From NCBI GenBank assembly GCA_023453025.1, contig JAEXUD010000061.1, forward strand, positions 80,649 to 144,648: a stretch of DNA of 64,000 nt, given 5' to 3'. Numbering within the stretch: position 1 is the stretch's first letter; every line of letters begins with the position of its first letter. Below the pieces are notes generated by a model. That model saw only the letters and a list, made by a program, of their open reading frames with translations, searched no databases and was not told the DNA's origin. Shown here piece by piece: positions 43,776 through 51,962 of this stretch. The translations under genes and the position numbers were made by a program. The stretch is from Bacillota bacterium. Its GTDB lineage: Bacteria > Bacillota > Clostridia > Tissierellales > Sedimentibacteraceae.

Positions 43776-44537
43776 ATGAGCGAAGTAATCCGAAATTCCA
43801 AGACAATAAAAAATCAGGACTTATTTTTGCAATATAAACTATCAAAAGATATTGAAATAAGAAATCAAATTTTTGATAAGTACAAGTACATGGCAGAAAT
43901 CATATCCAGAAAATATATAAATAAAGGCATTGAACATGAAGATATTTTTCAAATAGCTTGCATGGGGTTAATTTATGCAATTGATAGATTTGATATTACT
44001 AAAGGTTTTGAATTCACGTCTTTTGCCACACCTACTATTCTAGGTGAAATAAAAAAATATTTCAGGGATAAAGGCTGGGCCATTAAGGTACCCCGTAAAA
44101 TTCAGGAAATATCCAAAAAGGTTAATGATGTAAATAATATCTTGAATATTCAGTTGAATCGAGCACCTACTATTAAGGAAATTGCGCAATATATAAATGC
44201 TACAGAAGAAGAAGTTCTGGAAGCATTTGAAGCCGGTAAAATGTTTAATTCACAATCCTTGGATGAAAAATTTGATTCAAGCGGTGATGATAGTGATATG
44301 TCGTTAATGGATGTTGTTGGTCAAGATGACGCACATTTCATAAAAATAGAAAATGAAGATTTTATACAAAAATCCATGGACAAATTAAATGAGCTTGAAA
44401 GAAAAATAATAATTAAAAGATTTTATTCTAATAAAACACAAAGCGAAATAGCAAAAGAGCTTAATATTTCACAAATGACTGTATCAAGAATAGAAAAAAA
44501 ATCTTTGGAAAAATTAAGAATTGAATTCAATAAATGA
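43776..44537 (+). CDS. SigB/SigF/SigG-family RNA polymerase sigma factor
   Basis: 253 residues. Region 2: IFDKYKYMAEIISRKYINKG, DIFQIACMGLIYAIDRFD, FTSFATPTILGEIKKYFRDKGW (about residues 28-108, with the WAIKVPRKIQE element typical of SigB/F/G). Region 3 covers NRAPTIKEIAQYINATEEEV. Region 4 is an HTH (TQSEIAKELNISQMTVSRIE, about residues 225-244). It is too far from the sporulation loci to say SigF. A general stress or stationary-phase role under the two upstream proteins is likely. Confidence 0.9.
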   Translation: MSEVIRNSKTIKNQDLFLQYKLSKDIEIRNQIFDKYKYMAEIISRKYINKGIEHEDIFQIACMGLIYAIDRFDITKGFEFTSFATPTILGEIKKYFRDKGWAIKVPRKIQEISKKVNDVNNILNIQLNRAPTIKEIAQYINATEEEVLEAFEAGKMFNSQSLDEKFDSSGDDSDMSLMDVVGQDDAHFIKIENEDFIQKSMDKLNELERKIIIKRFYSNKTQSEIAKELNISQMTVSRIEKKSLEKLRIEFNK

Positions 44538-44602
44538 TAAATTGATATACGTCACAAATAAACCTGTTATTATAAAAAATATATCATAAAAAATTTCTAG
44601 CT

Positions 44603-44632
44603 TGTCATTCTGAAATAAAGTTTAAGAATCCT
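44603..44632 (+). repeat. Degenerate copy of the GTCATTCTGA repeat family
   Basis: GTCATTCTGAAATAAAG, then TTTAAGAATCCTT. Only the two ends match the consensus well. It lies in the gap between the sigma factor and UPF0182 genes, which otherwise shows nothing. Confidence 0.5.
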
Positions 44633-44729
44633 TTTTTAAAAATGGTATTTTTAGCCATTACTCACTATGACAGTTTATAATATTAATTTATTTAATTTGA
44701 TTAACACTTAATAATTCTGAGGAGGTATT

Positions 44730-47555
44730 ATGAAAAGTAAAGGTAGATTTTTTACTATAGGGTTAATTATTATATTATTTCTGGTAATTAATTCATTTGG
44801 TGGAGCAATTAGATTTTTAACAGACTATTCGTGGTTTAATGAAGTTGGGTACACAGAGACATTTCTGACTAAGATAAAGGCTCAAATTATAATTGGTGTT
44901 CCTGTGTTTATTGTACTTTTTATTTTATTGTATTTATTTATTAAAAAGCTAAAAAAGAAATATGATCTTGAATCTGAGGTTGTGGATACAAAGAATAAAA
45001 AAAGATTTAATATGTGGATAAAATTAGTTTCTGCAGCAGTTAGTTTTTTATATACTGTAAACATAGTATCCGGCATGTGGTTTGAAATTCTTCAATTTAT
45101 TAATAGCGGTACATTTGGTTTTAGTGACCCTATTTTTAACAATGACATAAGCTTTTATATTTTTAAACTGCCGTTAATTAACACAGCAGTTGATTTTGTA
45201 ATTAATATTTTATTTTTGCTGATTATTGTGACGGTGTTGTTTTATGCCTATCTTGCATTAAAAGACAGCATAAAAAATGTATCACAGCATTTTGAAGAAA
45301 TGAGATATAATCCGCGTCAATTTGATTTAAGTATTGTTTTAAATAAGAAATTTGCATCTAAGATAATAAATGAGCTGTCTTTCTTAGGAATATTTGTATT
45401 TATATTTTTAGGAATAAGGTTTGCGTTAAGATGCTATCATCTTTTATATTCACAATTGGGAAGAGTCTTTGGTGCAGGATATACAGATATAAATATTACA
45501 TTAAATCTGTACAGAGTACTTGCAGTTGGATGTGTTGTTGCAGCTGTTACATTTTTCATGGGAGCAAGAAAAAGAAATTTAAAATTTGCTCTGTCAGTAC
45601 CGGCTTTGTTGATAATTATATCTATTGCCGGAACCGGATTAGCAGGAATAGTTGAGAAATTTGTGGTTGAGCCCGACCAGCTTTCAAAAGAAACAAAGTA
45701 TATGGAGTACAGCATAAAAAGTACACAAAACGCATATGGGCTTGATGATGTTATACAAATTGATTTTCCTGCAAATAACGATTTGAAAATCGAGGATATA
45801 AATAACAACCAAGAGGTTATAGATAATATAAAAATAAATGACCAGGAGCCTCTTATACAGGTTTATAACCAGCTGCAGGGCATCAGACCATACTATGTGT
45901 TCAATGATGTGGATGTTGACCGCTATATAATAGACGGTGATTACAAGCAGGTATTTTTATCTGCCAGGGAACTTGATCAAAGCCGTTTAAATGAGCAGGC
46001 AAGAACCTGGGTAAACCAGTATCTGAAATATACTCACGGTTACGGAATTACATTATCTCAGGTTAATGAGGTTACAGCACAGGGTCAGCCGGAAATGCTT
46101 GTTAAAAACATTCCTCCGACTACAACAACAGATTTTAATATTACCAGACCTGAAATATACTATGGTGAAAAAACCAATGATTACATAATTGTCAATACAG
46201 ATGAAAAGGAATTTGATTATCCGTCCGGTTCTGATAATGCGGAAACATTTTATGAAGGAGAAGCCGGAATTAAGCTTTCCTTTGTAAACAAGCTGCTTTT
46301 CAGCCTAAGAGAGGGAAGCTATAGGATGTTTATTTCCAACAATATTAATTCTGACAGTAAAATATTGATAAACAGAAACATAATGGAAAGAGTTTATAAA
46401 ATAGCGCCATTTATGTACTTTGATTCAGATGCTTATATTGTAGTTAATCAGGAAGACGGAAAGCTCTACTGGATAATAGAGGGATTTACGGTAAGCGACA
46501 GATTTCCGTATTCACAGCCGACAGACAAATTTGTAGAAGGCTGGAATGTGAATTATATAAGAAATTCTGTCAAGGTTGTCATAGATGCCTATGATGGCTC
46601 AACCGATTTTTATATATCAGATGAAAAAGACCCTGTTATAAATACATACAATAGAATATTTACTGATTTATTTAAACCTATGAGCAGTATGCCGGAAGGA
46701 TTAAGACAGCATATCAGATATTCACAAGTTTATTTTGATGTACAGTCAGATATGTATAGATTGTATCATATAGAAAATCCGACAGTATTCTTCGGAAGAG
46801 AAGACTATTGGGATATAGCAAATGAAAAATATATGAATAATGGTGAAGAGCCTGTTGGTTCAAGCTATGTAATGTTTAAGCTTCCGGAAGAAGAAAATGT
46901 TGAGTTCCTTTTGACAACTCAATATACGCCTCAAAACAAGGACAATATGATTGCTCTTTTAACTGCGAGAAATGACGGAGAAAATTACGGAGAACTGGTA
47001 TTATATGAATTTCCGAAAACAAAGACAATACCGGGTCCGAATATGATAGAAACAAAAATTGACCAGGATACTGTAATTTCATCTCAGTTAACCCTGTGGA
47101 GCCAGGTCGGGTCAACAGTTCTGAGAGGAAATACACTGGTTGTTCCAATTGAAGAATCATTGCTTTATGTAGAACCAATATATCTGAAGTCTGATACTGA
47201 AAGCAACTTCCCTGAAATGAAAATGGTTGTTGTATCTTTTGCAGACAGAATAGTAATGGAAACTACCCTGGAAAAGGCAATCGAAAGAATTTTTGGAATT
47301 TACACAGTACCTGAAGAACCGGTTGAAGAAGAATATGACAACACAAATATAAATGATTTAATAGAGCAGGCAAACAATGCATTCAAAGAAGCGACAGAAG
47401 CTCAGCAAAGAGGTGATTGGGCTGCATATGGAGAAAGCTTGGAAGAGCTTGAGGATACATTAAATCAATTGAATTTGTTGATAAATATAGTACCGGAAAA
47501 TACGGGTACTGAAACAACAGATGCTCAAACAAACAATACAGAAAATATTCAATAA
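44730..47555 (+). CDS. UPF0182 family large membrane protein
   Basis: 941 residues. The N-terminal 310 residues hold about seven membrane helices (first FFTIGLIIILFLVINSFGGA, residues 7-26), with the family trademark TDYSWFNEVGYTETFLTK between helices 1 and 2. The remaining 600 residues are extracytoplasmic and end with a Glu/Thr/Asn-rich tail containing a coiled segment (EATEAQQRGDWAAYGESLEE). The family is widespread in Firmicutes, Actinobacteria and Cyanobacteria, and its function is not known. GAGGAGG precedes the ATG. Confidence 0.93.
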   Translation: MKSKGRFFTIGLIIILFLVINSFGGAIRFLTDYSWFNEVGYTETFLTKIKAQIIIGVPVFIVLFILLYLFIKKLKKKYDLESEVVDTKNKKRFNMWIKLVSAAVSFLYTVNIVSGMWFEILQFINSGTFGFSDPIFNNDISFYIFKLPLINTAVDFVINILFLLIIVTVLFYAYLALKDSIKNVSQHFEEMRYNPRQFDLSIVLNKKFASKIINELSFLGIFVFIFLGIRFALRCYHLLYSQLGRVFGAGYTDINITLNLYRVLAVGCVVAAVTFFMGARKRNLKFALSVPALLIIISIAGTGLAGIVEKFVVEPDQLSKETKYMEYSIKSTQNAYGLDDVIQIDFPANNDLKIEDINNNQEVIDNIKINDQEPLIQVYNQLQGIRPYYVFNDVDVDRYIIDGDYKQVFLSARELDQSRLNEQARTWVNQYLKYTHGYGITLSQVNEVTAQGQPEMLVKNIPPTTTTDFNITRPEIYYGEKTNDYIIVNTDEKEFDYPSGSDNAETFYEGEAGIKLSFVNKLLFSLREGSYRMFISNNINSDSKILINRNIMERVYKIAPFMYFDSDAYIVVNQEDGKLYWIIEGFTVSDRFPYSQPTDKFVEGWNVNYIRNSVKVVIDAYDGSTDFYISDEKDPVINTYNRIFTDLFKPMSSMPEGLRQHIRYSQVYFDVQSDMYRLYHIENPTVFFGREDYWDIANEKYMNNGEEPVGSSYVMFKLPEEENVEFLLTTQYTPQNKDNMIALLTARNDGENYGELVLYEFPKTKTIPGPNMIETKIDQDTVISSQLTLWSQVGSTVLRGNTLVVPIEESLLYVEPIYLKSDTESNFPEMKMVVVSFADRIVMETTLEKAIERIFGIYTVPEEPVEEEYDNTNINDLIEQANNAFKEATEAQQRGDWAAYGESLEELEDTLNQLNLLINIVPENTGTETTDAQTNNTENIQ

Positions 47556-47596
47556 AAAATATTGAACCATAAACACAGTAAAAATAACGCATTTTC

Positions 47597-47622
47597 GTCA
47601 TTCTGAACCAAAGGTGAAAGAT
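47597..47622 (+). repeat. GTCATTCTGA family copy next to the structured repeat
   Basis: GTCATTCTGAACCAAAGG, then TGAAAGAT. The expected continuation AATCTCT is found only after the structured repeat (at about 47736-47742). The latter therefore seems to have inserted into this copy. Confidence 0.6.
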
Positions 47623-47743
47623 GCCCTAACCCTATTTTTCAGAGTCTTTTTTCTGAAAAATAGCGGTAGGTCATTCGCAACGAATTCCCAATTTATGCGA
47701 CGTAGGAGCAAATAAATTGGTGAATGAGACTGCGTAATCTCTA
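47621..47743. repeat. Dispersed structured repeat, copy 2
   Basis: Reverse complement of the element at 13947-14076 with about two-thirds identity. Hairpins: CAATTTA / TAAATTG, and GACCTACCGC...ATTTTTCAG / CTGAAAAAT...TTAGGGC. In one stem the G-C pair of copy 1 is an A-T pair here, so the fold is kept. No open frame or target duplication is evident. Confidence 0.7.
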
Positions 47744-47795
47744 TACCTGGATAAACAGAGGTTCTTCTCTTCTAAAAAATTTATAGGAGGTAACT

Positions 47796-48164
47796 ATGAA
47801 ATTTACATACAATCATTTTAATTTTAATGTTTTAGATTTAAATAAAAGCATGAACTTTTATAAAGAAGCATTAGGCCTGACAGAAACAAAAAGAAAAGAA
47901 GCGTCTGACGGCAGTTTTATTTTGGTTTTCTTGGGAGATGAAGAAACTGATTTTACACTGGAGATCACATGGTTGAAGGATAGAACCGAACCCTACGACC
48001 TGGGAGAACAAGAATTCCATCTTGCCATGGCCGTTGATAATTACGAAGAAGCCTTTAAAAAGCACCAGGAAATGGGCTGTATAGAATTTATCAATGAATC
48101 AATGGGTATATATTTTATAACAGACCCTGATGGGTATTGGATTGAAATAGTCAGAAAAAAATAA
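47796..48164 (+). CDS. VOC family protein (glyoxalase I-like)
   Basis: 122 residues, two beta-alpha-beta-beta-beta modules. The N-terminal metal-site His is in TYNHFNFNVLDLNKSMNFYKEAL. EFHLAMAVDNYEEAF, with a second His, follows at about residue 74, and YFITDPDGYWIEIVRK at the C-terminus gives the Glu ligand. This fits lactoylglutathione lyase-like enzymes, but the substrate of small VOC proteins cannot be deduced. AGGAGG precedes the ATG. The next gene follows after 11 bases. Confidence 0.88.
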   Translation: MKFTYNHFNFNVLDLNKSMNFYKEALGLTETKRKEASDGSFILVFLGDEETDFTLEITWLKDRTEPYDLGEQEFHLAMAVDNYEEAFKKHQEMGCIEFINESMGIYFITDPDGYWIEIVRKK

Positions 48165-48175
48165 GTGAGGGCATT

Positions 48176-48598
48176 ATGGAATACAAAAGATTTAACAACA
48201 CAATAATGGCAAGAATTGATAAAGGTGAAGAAATAATTTCTAAGATAATGGAAATATGCAAGAACGAGAACATAAAGCTTGCCAATGTCAATGCACTTGG
48301 AGCAGTAAATGAGATAGAGATCGGTTTATTTGATACCAAAGAAAAAAAATATCATTCAGAAAAATATACAGGAGATTTTGAAATAGTTTCGTTGACAGGA
48401 AGCATTACAACAAAGGACGGTCAACTGTACAATCACCTGCATATGAGTGTGGGTGACAGAGACTACAAGGTGCGTGGAGGACATTTGAATTCGGCTATCG
48501 TAAGTGCGACCTGTGAGTTGTTTATACATATAATTGACGGTGTGGTCGAACGAAAATTCAATGAGGAAATAGGCTTAAACCTATTAAAGTTTAATTAA
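48176..48598 (+). CDS. PPC domain (DUF296) protein
   Basis: 140 residues, covering one PPC domain. Conserved stretches: IMARIDKGEEIISKIMEIC, NALGAVNEIEIGLFD, and the metal-binding trio in LYNHLHMSVGD with GGHLNSAIV (about residues 84-107). Plant homologues bind DNA with an AT-hook, but bacterial single-domain ones have no AT-hook and an unknown role. Probably co-transcribed with the VOC gene. Confidence 0.88.
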   Translation: MEYKRFNNTIMARIDKGEEIISKIMEICKNENIKLANVNALGAVNEIEIGLFDTKEKKYHSEKYTGDFEIVSLTGSITTKDGQLYNHLHMSVGDRDYKVRGGHLNSAIVSATCELFIHIIDGVVERKFNEEIGLNLLKFN

Positions 48599-48603
48599 AA
48601 ATT

Positions 48604-48670
48604 GTCATTCCTAACCAAAGATGAGGAATCACACGAATTGCCATTCTGAACCGCAGGTGAAGAATCTCAT
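48604..48670 (+). repeat. Two tandem copies of the GTCATTCTGA repeat family
   Basis: The first (48604-48630) is degenerate: GTCATTCCTAACCAAAG, then ATGAGGAATC. The second (48641-48670) reads CCATTCTGAACCGCAGGT, then GAAGAATCTCAT. They lie directly after the PPC gene. From 48671 to 48850 the gap is AT-rich with a short hairpin (AATAGCTG / CAGCTATT, about 48675-48698) that may end the VOC-PPC unit. Confidence 0.6.
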
Positions 48671-48892
48671 AAAAATAGCTGCTAACAACAGCTATTTTTT
48701 ATTAATACTAAAATCCGATAATATTACATTGACATATTTATTAGACAAAATAATTATTTATTCTTATTTATTCGATAACATTTGTCATTAATATAAAATG
48801 ATATTCCTCTTATATATTCAATTTTAAAAATAAACACATATAAAAGCATTATTCGACAATTTACTATTATTGCAATTATTATAATAAATAAT

Positions 48893-48966
48893 AAGGTGGA
48901 CAATGATTCATGTGTTTTCTTGTATGGGCGCCTTACACATGATGAGTCAGTGGCGCAACCGGCCTG
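48893..48966 (+). promoter_or_regulatory. Cyclic di-GMP-II riboswitch aptamer
   Basis: The sequence follows the known c-di-GMP-II aptamer from end to end: GGACAATGAT, a TCATGTG/CACATGA stem, TGGGCGC in the loop, then AGTCAGTGGCGCAACCGGCC, to compare with the family core AGUxAGUxGUGCAACCGACC. GCGCC (48928-48932) pairs with GGCGC (48952-48956) to form the required pseudoknot. P1 is AGGT (48894-48897) with GCCT (48962-48965). A TATAAT at 48880-48885 would start transcription at the first aptamer bases, though I see no good -35. It controls the operon beginning at 49039. Confidence 0.9.
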
Positions 48967-48991
48967 ATATATTAAATATATTGGGTTTTTT
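48963..48991 (+). terminator. Riboswitch expression-platform terminator
   Basis: CCTGATATA / TATATTGGG (with G-T pairs) and a 5-base loop, followed by TTTTTT (48986-48991). Its 5' arm shares CCT with the 3' strand of aptamer P1, so the folded aptamer and the terminator exclude each other. c-di-GMP binding should favour read-through, making this an ON switch. Confidence 0.85.
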
Positions 48992-49038
48992 ATTTAATTG
49001 AAAATTTTACTATCAGATAAAAAACTGGGGTGAATATT

Positions 49039-50733
49039 TTGAGTTTAATATATTTAAAAAAAGTGGGAGCTTTTTTTAATGATAAATCAGATGAATCAAG
49101 GATATTGGCAACATATAGATTTATATCATTATTTATTACTTCTTTCTTTTATATATTAAATAATTCAGAACATATTTTTCAAAAAAAATTATTAATAATA
49201 CTATGTTTGCTGGTATCATCCTTAATACTTTCATATTTATATCCAACATACGAAAAATCTATTAATAACATTAAGTTGCTGCTTTTTATAGAGGTTATTG
49301 GAAATACCTTGTTGCTTATACCATCAGGCGGCATTAAAAGTCCATTTATTTGGTATAGCTTAAATACAATTTTAATAAGTTTTACATTTCTAAAAATAAG
49401 ATATGGGTGGATAAATTTTTTAGTATATTTGCTATGTTATGGAATAATTAACAATTATTTTACAAATAATAACATTAATATTATCAATTCATTTAAGGAA
49501 GAATTAAATTTATTATTAAGCTTTATAATGATAATTGCTGCAATACAAGTTCTGTCATTGTCTATTAAAAGAAATAAAGCTGAAAGTATAAAGCTTGAAG
49601 AAATAAATAAGCAATTAGAAAAAACTAATAGTATATTGCTTGAATCAATAGATCATATTAAGGAATTGTATCAATCTGTAAATATTTTAACTAATCAAGG
49701 TAATAAGGAAGGCATTATAAAGATTTCTTTTGAACATATAAAAAGAATTACAAAGGTCGAAACAATATTTTACTTTGACATTACAAATAATGTTAATAAA
49801 TTAATTTCATGTGATAATAAATTATTAACTACTATAGAACAGCATATATCAGAAAAATTAGAACAAATTTTAGAATCAAATGATTCTTATGAAATTAATG
49901 TATCAGATTCTGAATTTATACTTGTTAATGTCAGAAACAGCTATGCAACATATGGTATTTTAGGAATGAGTAATATAAATAAAAAAGACAATATAATTTA
50001 TAAAAATAATGCTTACCAATTACAATACTTATCTGATTTAATTTCAAATGCCTTTGAAAGGTTAGCATTAGAGGAAGTAAATGATAGATTATTAATTACA
50101 GAAGAACAAAATCGTATAGCTAATGAAATTCATGACAGTGTATTACAAAAATTATTTAGTTTATCCTGCGGTATGTATTCAATTATTAAGAATATTAATC
50201 AATTTACAATAAAAGAAATCTCAGATGAATTAAATCAGTTCAGAGAAGATATAGATGAAAGCATGAAAGAGCTCAGAGAAAAAATTTATGGTCTTAGTTG
50301 GAAAAAATCAGGTCATAGCAGCTTTAATATGGATTTAAGAAAATATATTGATGAAATAAAAAGATTAAATAAAGTCAGTATACCATTTAGAATACATGGC
50401 AATATAGAATTCCTGTCAGCAGAACAAAAAAAAGCTTTATACAGGATAATATGTGAAGGTATAGGAAATGCTGTTCGTCATGGCAATGCAAAAAATATTG
50501 ACATAAAAATTGATATAACTTTTAGTTTTACAAAATTAAGCATTAGTGACGATGGAATAGGATTTGATTTAAGTAATATAAATAATTCAACAAAAGGAAT
50601 CGGATTGCAAAATATGCACCAGTTAACAGAGTTTTTAAATGGAGAAATAAACATAAAAAGCGAGATTAATATTGGAACTACAATAAAGATTATGTTGCCA
50701 AACGCCATATTGAAAGGAGCGGCTGTTTTATGA
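49039..50733 (+). CDS. Membrane sensor histidine kinase, NarL-partner (HisKA_3) type
   Basis: About 564 residues from TTG at 49039-49041, which has GGGGTGA 5 to 6 bases upstream; a GTG at 49030 lies within that site. About six membrane helices fill residues 20-180. A coiled linker (KLEEINKQLEKTNSILLE) and a GAF-like region lead to the H-box NRIANEIHDSVLQKLFSL (phospho-His in EIHDS). The ATPase has an N-box EGIGNAVRHGNAKNIDI, then SDDGIGFD and GIGLQNMHQL. No obvious external ligand domain, so it may sense something in or at the membrane. First gene after the riboswitch; overlaps the regulator gene by 4 bases. Confidence 0.92.
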   Translation: MSLIYLKKVGAFFNDKSDESRILATYRFISLFITSFFYILNNSEHIFQKKLLIILCLLVSSLILSYLYPTYEKSINNIKLLLFIEVIGNTLLLIPSGGIKSPFIWYSLNTILISFTFLKIRYGWINFLVYLLCYGIINNYFTNNNINIINSFKEELNLLLSFIMIIAAIQVLSLSIKRNKAESIKLEEINKQLEKTNSILLESIDHIKELYQSVNILTNQGNKEGIIKISFEHIKRITKVETIFYFDITNNVNKLISCDNKLLTTIEQHISEKLEQILESNDSYEINVSDSEFILVNVRNSYATYGILGMSNINKKDNIIYKNNAYQLQYLSDLISNAFERLALEEVNDRLLITEEQNRIANEIHDSVLQKLFSLSCGMYSIIKNINQFTIKEISDELNQFREDIDESMKELREKIYGLSWKKSGHSSFNMDLRKYIDEIKRLNKVSIPFRIHGNIEFLSAEQKKALYRIICEGIGNAVRHGNAKNIDIKIDITFSFTKLSISDDGIGFDLSNINNSTKGIGLQNMHQLTEFLNGEINIKSEINIGTTIKIMLPNAILKGAAVL

Positions 50734-51341
50734 AAATATTAGTTGTAGATGACCATCCTTTAGTCAGAAAAGGGCTATTGTCAATTATTGCATGCGAAAG
50801 TAATATTAAGACAGTTTTAGAAGCATCAAATGTCAATGAAGCAATAAGTATAATTAATTCACAAAAACCAAATATTGCAATTGTAGATTTAAATTTAGGG
50901 AAAGAAGACGGATTGCAAATAATTAAAAAAATAAAAAGCAAATTAGTAGACACTAAATTTATTATACTTACTTCGTCACTAAAAAAAGAAGATTTTATAA
51001 GGTCTGAAGAAGCAGGATCAGATGGGTATATTTTAAAGGATGCATTTGCAGAGGACATAATTTATGCAATTAATGTAGTTTTAAGAGGCAGAAAATTTAT
51101 AGATCCTGAAATAACAAAATATCAGATTGAAACTTCTAATAATAATTTTGAAGATTTAACACCAAGAGAATATGATGTGTTAGTGGAATTAGGCAAAGGT
51201 CTGAGCAATTATGAAATAGCAAGGAAATTATTTATATCTGAACACACAGTAAAAAAACATGTTAGCAGCATTTTATTAAAACTTGACTTAAACCATAGAA
51301 CACAAATAGCATTACTAGCAAATCAGGTAGTTAATATTTAG
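50730..51341 (+). CDS. NarL/FixJ-family response regulator
   Basis: 203 residues. Receiver domain with acidic pocket VVDDHPLVRKG, phospho-acceptor Asp in IAIVDLNLGKEDG (about residue 54) and Lys in LKDAF. LuxR helix-turn-helix in LTPREYDVLVELGKGLSNYE and FISEHTVKKHVSSILLKLDL (about residues 140-190). The start ATGA overlaps the kinase stop. It probably controls this same matrix locus, possibly the tasA-like gene, which has its own upstream region. That is inference. Confidence 0.94.
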   Translation: MKILVVDDHPLVRKGLLSIIACESNIKTVLEASNVNEAISIINSQKPNIAIVDLNLGKEDGLQIIKKIKSKLVDTKFIILTSSLKKEDFIRSEEAGSDGYILKDAFAEDIIYAINVVLRGRKFIDPEITKYQIETSNNNFEDLTPREYDVLVELGKGLSNYEIARKLFISEHTVKKHVSSILLKLDLNHRTQIALLANQVVNI

Positions 51342-51353
51342 CGGGGGTAATTT

Positions 51354-51932
51354 ATGAAAAAAAGAAAGTTTGTAAAAAGATATATAAATAAAAAAATTAT
51401 ATTTATAACTATTATCTTATCAATGAGCATGGTCGGAGTGGGATATGCGACTTGGGACGAAGACACAACAATTAATTTATCATATGAAACAGGCTTTATA
51501 AATCCAATATTTTTCATAGAGAATAATAAACCGGCTTTTAGTGATGGGGATTTGATATTTTCCGTTTTAGATGATGGACACACATTACTTGTAGAAGGTG
51601 AAATTTATCCTAGTTTTAATGAGAATATAATAATAAATATAACAGACGAAGGTACAATACCATCACTATTTAAAGATCTTGAAGAATATAATATTTCAGA
51701 TTTAAGCAAATTTTCCGGTTATAATGAATATATTGAATCCTTTGAATTAAAAATAAAGCCTAATAATGACAATGATGATTTAAGACAAACAGACGAAGCT
51801 TTTTCAAGTTTAAACAATAAAAAATTAAGCATAGAACAAGAAATAAAGATTCTTGAAGAAAAAATCAGTTTATATGAAAAAGTAAGAGATTACGAATTTA
51901 AATATATATTAAATTTTGAGCAAGGTTTATAA
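51354..51932 (+). CDS. Exported protein with SipW-type signal, TasA/camelysin-related N-terminus
   Basis: 192 residues, no family recognised over the body. After a basic start (KKRKFVKRYINKK) a hydrophobic segment IIFITIILSMSMVGVGYATW runs to the motif GVGYATW, which matches GAGYALW of the TasA-like protein at 54067. The following region (residues 38-120) is beta-rich. The C-terminal 50 residues form a charged coiled coil (LSIEQEIKILEEKISLYEKV). There is no Cys. It is probably processed by the signal peptidase at 52678 and may be a minor fibre or assembly protein. GGGGG precedes the ATG. Confidence 0.72.
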   Translation: MKKRKFVKRYINKKIIFITIILSMSMVGVGYATWDEDTTINLSYETGFINPIFFIENNKPAFSDGDLIFSVLDDGHTLLVEGEIYPSFNENIIINITDEGTIPSLFKDLEEYNISDLSKFSGYNEYIESFELKIKPNNDNDDLRQTDEAFSSLNNKKLSIEQEIKILEEKISLYEKVRDYEFKYILNFEQGL

Positions 51933-51962
51933 ATATATGTTGTCATGATATGGAGGAGGCAT

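Noticed and set aside
48935..48970. CTGATGAG-like words suggested a hammerhead ribozyme.
   Set aside because: No matching GAAA core and no three-stem junction; the whole element fits the c-di-GMP-II aptamer much better.
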